64,000 bases of DNA, taken from contig NZ_LT635836.1 of assembly GCF_900128475.1 (NCBI RefSeq), positions 448,526 to 512,525 of the forward strand, in the 5' to 3' direction. The DNA is from Mediterranea massiliensis. GTDB lineage: Bacteria > Bacteroidota > Bacteroidia > Bacteroidales > Bacteroidaceae. Each line of letters opens with the position of its first letter. Positions within the stretch are counted from its first letter, which is position 1. The notes under the pieces were generated by a model that searched no databases, had not been told where the DNA came from, and saw nothing but the letters and a program-made list of their open reading frames with translations. This document shows, piece after piece, positions 62,065-64,000 of this stretch. Both the position numbers and the translations under genes were made by a program.

Positions 62065-62608
62065 GGGCAGTATATTCTTTAATTCTTTTTGCTAACAGAC
62101 ACTTGGCTCTGAACAACTGCGAGGTGGAGGAGTGTTCCTTGATGTGAAGCAGGCGGGCTATCTCCTTGTGCGACTTCTCCTCGAACACATACAGGTTGAA
62201 CACCGTACGGCATCCGTCGGGCAGTTCGGCCACAAACTTCATCAGCACCTCCTCGGACAAGCCGCTTCCGCTTTCAGCCACCGAAGCCTCGTCTATCACG
62301 TCGGGCAGCTGCTCCTCGCTGACCACCAGCTGGGTGAAGCGCTGCTTCCGCCTCAGGTAGTCGATGGCCTGGGTCATCATCACCCGTGTCATCCACGTGG
62401 CCAACGAACATTCGCCCCGAAAGGTGAAGTTGGAGAAAATCTTGACGAAGCCGTCATGCAACACGTCATGCGCTTCGTCCATATCGCCCGTATAGCGGTA
62501 GCACACGGCCAGCATCTGGCGCGAATAGAGGGTATACAGCTCTTTCCGAGCAGCATTGTCGCCTGCCCGACATCCTTCAACCAACTCTATTTCACAATCT
62601 TGTGTCAA
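62051..62608 (-). CDS. ECF sigma factor paired with the Dma-type anti-sigma
   Basis: ECF sigma factor; region 2 'YTLYSRQMLAVCYRYTGDMD' and 'SLATWMTRVMMTQAIDYLRR', region 4 'LPDGCRTVFNLYVFEEKSHK' and 'EIARLLHIKEHSSTSQLFRA'. No in-frame ATG exists before the conserved part. TTG at 62608 (reading LTQDCEIELVEGCRAGD) best fits the family's usual start; the frame stays open to another TTG at 62665 (204 residues). A non-ATG start would keep expression low. The stop lies inside the anti-sigma gene, so the pair is coupled. It probably corresponds to Das1 of B. thetaiotaomicron. Confidence 0.82.
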   Translation of the reverse strand: MTQDCEIELVEGCRAGDNAARKELYTLYSRQMLAVCYRYTGDMDEAHDVLHDGFVKIFSNFTFRGECSLATWMTRVMMTQAIDYLRRKQRFTQLVVSEEQLPDVIDEASVAESGSGLSEEVLMKFVAELPDGCRTVFNLYVFEEKSHKEIARLLHIKEHSSTSQLFRAKCLLAKRIKEYTAHERK

Positions 62609-62742
62609 AACCTGTCTACGGACGCTTCCTCGCGTCGTTTGTCTGTTAGACGCAGCACTCCACAAAATGCTGCAAGCTAAAAATTAAAAAGATGTTAAAG
62701 AGAAAGGAAGACACTTCCTGTCTGTCTCCACGAGCTGAAAAA

Positions 62743-62792
62743 GAAAAAAGCCTTCCATAAATTGACCTGCTCCCAGACAATCTATGAAAGGC
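62743..62792 (-). terminator. Terminator of nadC
   Basis: GCCTTCCATA (62750-62759) pairs with TATGAAAGGC (62783-62792) with one mismatch, and on the minus strand is followed by a T-rich run. It lies 35 bp after the nadC stop. The rest of 62609-62826 is the AT-rich upstream region of the sigma gene, with no consensus promoter. Confidence 0.65.
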
Positions 62793-62826
62793 AAATCCGT
62801 TTGTCTCCGATATCCTTACAAAGCAA

Positions 62827-63675
62827 TCAGCATGCCTTGAAGCTCATGTCCAGTCCCTTGACCGAATGGGTCAGTGCACCGACCGAGATGAAGTCCACGC
62901 CACACTCGGCATAGTCGCGCAGGGTGTCGAAGGTAATGCCGCCCGACGACTCCGTCTCGTAGCGTCCGCCCACCATCTCGACGGCCTTGCGGGTCATCTC
63001 AGGCGTAAAGTTGTCGAACATGATGCGGTCTACGCCACCCAAGTCGAGCACCTGCTGGAGTTCGTCGAAGTTGCGCACTTCGATTTCTATCTTCAGGTCC
63101 TTGCCTTTAGCCTTGCAATATTCCTTGGCGCGCGTGATGGCCTTGTCGATGCCACCTGCAAAGTCCACGTGGTTGTCCTTGAGCAGAATCATGTCGAAGA
63201 GGCCGATGCGGTGGTTCACACCTCCACCTATCTTGACGGCCATCTTCTCGAGGATGCGCATGCCGGGAGTGGTCTTGCGGGTATCGAGCACGCGGGTGTG
63301 CGTACCCTTGAGGCGTTCCTGATACTTGTGGGTCATGGTGGCGATGCCGCTCATGCGCTGCATGATGTTCAGCATCAGGCGTTCCGTCTGGAGGAGCGAC
63401 TGCACCTTGCCTTCCACAATCATGGCCACGTCGCCAGGCTTCACCTCGGCGCCGTCGTTGATGTAAACCGTCACTTTCATCGTAGGGTCGAAGCGGCGGA
63501 ACACTTCCTTGGCCACCTCGATGCCGGCCAGGATGCCTGCTTCCTTGATCAAAAGCTTCGACTTGCCCATCGCCGTCTCGGGGATGCACGAGAGGGTGGT
63601 ATGGTCGCCGTCGCCTATATCTTCTGCAAAAGCCAGGTCGATGAGCCTGTCTATCAGTTCTTGTTCCTTATTCAT
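62827..63675 (-). CDS. nadC: Nicotinate-nucleotide diphosphorylase (carboxylating), quinolinate phosphoribosyltransferase
   Basis: 282 residues; converts quinolinate and PRPP to nicotinate mononucleotide in de novo NAD synthesis. Family motifs: 'EDIGDGDHTT' near the N-terminus, 'RLMLNIMQRMSGIAT', the PRPP/quinolinate loop 'RVLDTRKTTPGMRILEKMAV', 'GGGVNHRIGLFDMILLKDNH' and 'ESSGGITFDTLRDYA'. The start is the ATG at 63675; the frame open to 63687 would need TTG. It overlaps the end of the preceding DUF4783 gene by 8 bp, a gene pair I recall from other Bacteroidales. Confidence 0.96.
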   Translation of the reverse strand: MNKEQELIDRLIDLAFAEDIGDGDHTTLSCIPETAMGKSKLLIKEAGILAGIEVAKEVFRRFDPTMKVTVYINDGAEVKPGDVAMIVEGKVQSLLQTERLMLNIMQRMSGIATMTHKYQERLKGTHTRVLDTRKTTPGMRILEKMAVKIGGGVNHRIGLFDMILLKDNHVDFAGGIDKAITRAKEYCKAKGKDLKIEIEVRNFDELQQVLDLGGVDRIMFDNFTPEMTRKAVEMVGGRYETESSGGITFDTLRDYAECGVDFISVGALTHSVKGLDMSFKAC

Positions 63676-64000
63676 TGGTCTTGTCAATTCTTATTTGATG
63701 TATAAAATATCTGTTATGTTCTCTACGGAAGAAACAATTCACACGGAAGTTTCCGTTGGCCGTCTGCAGGGTACCGACGATGAAGCTCGACTCATCGCGC
63801 TTGCCCTGATGCTTGACGTCGAACCTGCTTACCTTGTTGTTGGTAAAGAAGTCCGAAATAGCTCCTTCGGCACCCACCTTATCCAGCTGGGCAGGCTTGC
63901 TCAGGATGACCAAGTCCACCTTCTCGCCCAGATAGCGGTTCAGTTCCTGCGAGCTGCCTTTCTTGAAGGCTACCACTACGCCTACAGGAACATCCTGCGC
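63668..64000 (-). CDS. DUF4783 exported protein (5' part outside the window)
   Basis: Partial: the frame is open to the window edge and reads ...AQDVPVGVVVAFKKGSSQ, so the signal peptide (ending in A-Q) starts beyond 64000. The visible about 110 residues match the DUF4783 family ('FKKGSSQELNRYLGEKVDLV', 'VSRFDVKHQGKRDESSFIVG', 'NGNFRVNCFFRREHNRYFIH'), a small periplasmic NTF2-like fold of unknown function. A GTG at 63976 is an internal codon, not the start. Coupled to nadC by overlap. Confidence 0.85.
   Translation of the reverse strand, partial: AQDVPVGVVVAFKKGSSQELNRYLGEKVDLVILSKPAQLDKVGAEGAISDFFTNNKVSRFDVKHQGKRDESSFIVGTLQTANGNFRVNCFFRREHNRYFIHQIRIDKTNE

Overview
The window looks like chromosomal DNA of a gut Bacteroidaceae (Bacteroides or Phocaeicola). 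Reasons: many genes are preceded by the Bacteroidetes promoter -7 element TAnnTTTG; Shine-Dalgarno sequences are mostly absent; there are many SPase II lipoproteins, periplasmic glycoside hydrolases of families GH2/29/51/97/127, DUF4493/PCMD/DUF4249/DUF4783 proteins and FecI/FecR/TonB units; and the block rplI-rpsR-rpsF / MarR / RprXY / EF-G2 resembles that of B. thetaiotaomicron. No rRNA, tRNA, CRISPR array, prophage or transposase was seen. One short MITE-like element is present.

Layout. 0.2-4.6 kb: a BACON-metalloprotease lipoprotein and a receiver-ATP-grasp protein that resembles pyruvate phosphate dikinase only in its nucleotide-binding domain. 4.7-14.5 kb: a run of surface lipoproteins (five with DUF4493, three with a PCMD-type C-terminus) around a small outer-membrane barrel. 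It has tandem boxes and an attenuator-like leader in front, and an internal promoter followed at once by a long hairpin. 14.5-20.5 kb: menA, a YfcE-type phosphoesterase, then ppk1 and a Pit phosphate transporter, which form a phosphate module with a Pho-box-like set of 11-bp repeats between them. 20.8-27.6 kb: ribosomal proteins L9/S18/S6, a MarR regulator, a 58-residue membrane protein missed by length cut-offs, the RprX/RprY two-component system and the EF-G paralogue EF-G2.

27.8-39.7 kb: five secreted glycosidases on the minus strand (GH97, GH51, GH127, GH51, GH2). They would strip alpha- and beta-arabinofuranose and galactose side chains. No SusC/SusD pair is present. 39.8-44.2 kb: hemW, then an organoarsenical resistance locus (arsR-arsF-arsG-arsE and a separately controlled arsP-type permease) with a shared motif in front of three of the genes. 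44.3-52.2 kb: a LacI-controlled divergent operon of a fucosidase, GH97, Zn-dehydrogenase, lactonase-type amidohydrolase and aldo/keto reductase, read here as release plus oxidation of fucose or a similar sugar.

52.2-58.3 kb: an ECF sigma / FecR / TonB-dependent receptor / DUF4249 uptake unit with an extra lipoprotein. 58.4-58.6 kb: the MITE. 58.6-64 kb: a FabK-like flavoprotein, then an ECF sigma factor with an anti-sigma protein that carries both an inner-membrane helix and an outer-membrane barrel domain plus two small envelope proteins, then nadC and a DUF4783 gene cut by the window end. Intergenic gaps hold two families of degenerate tandem repeats with a period of about 22 bp.
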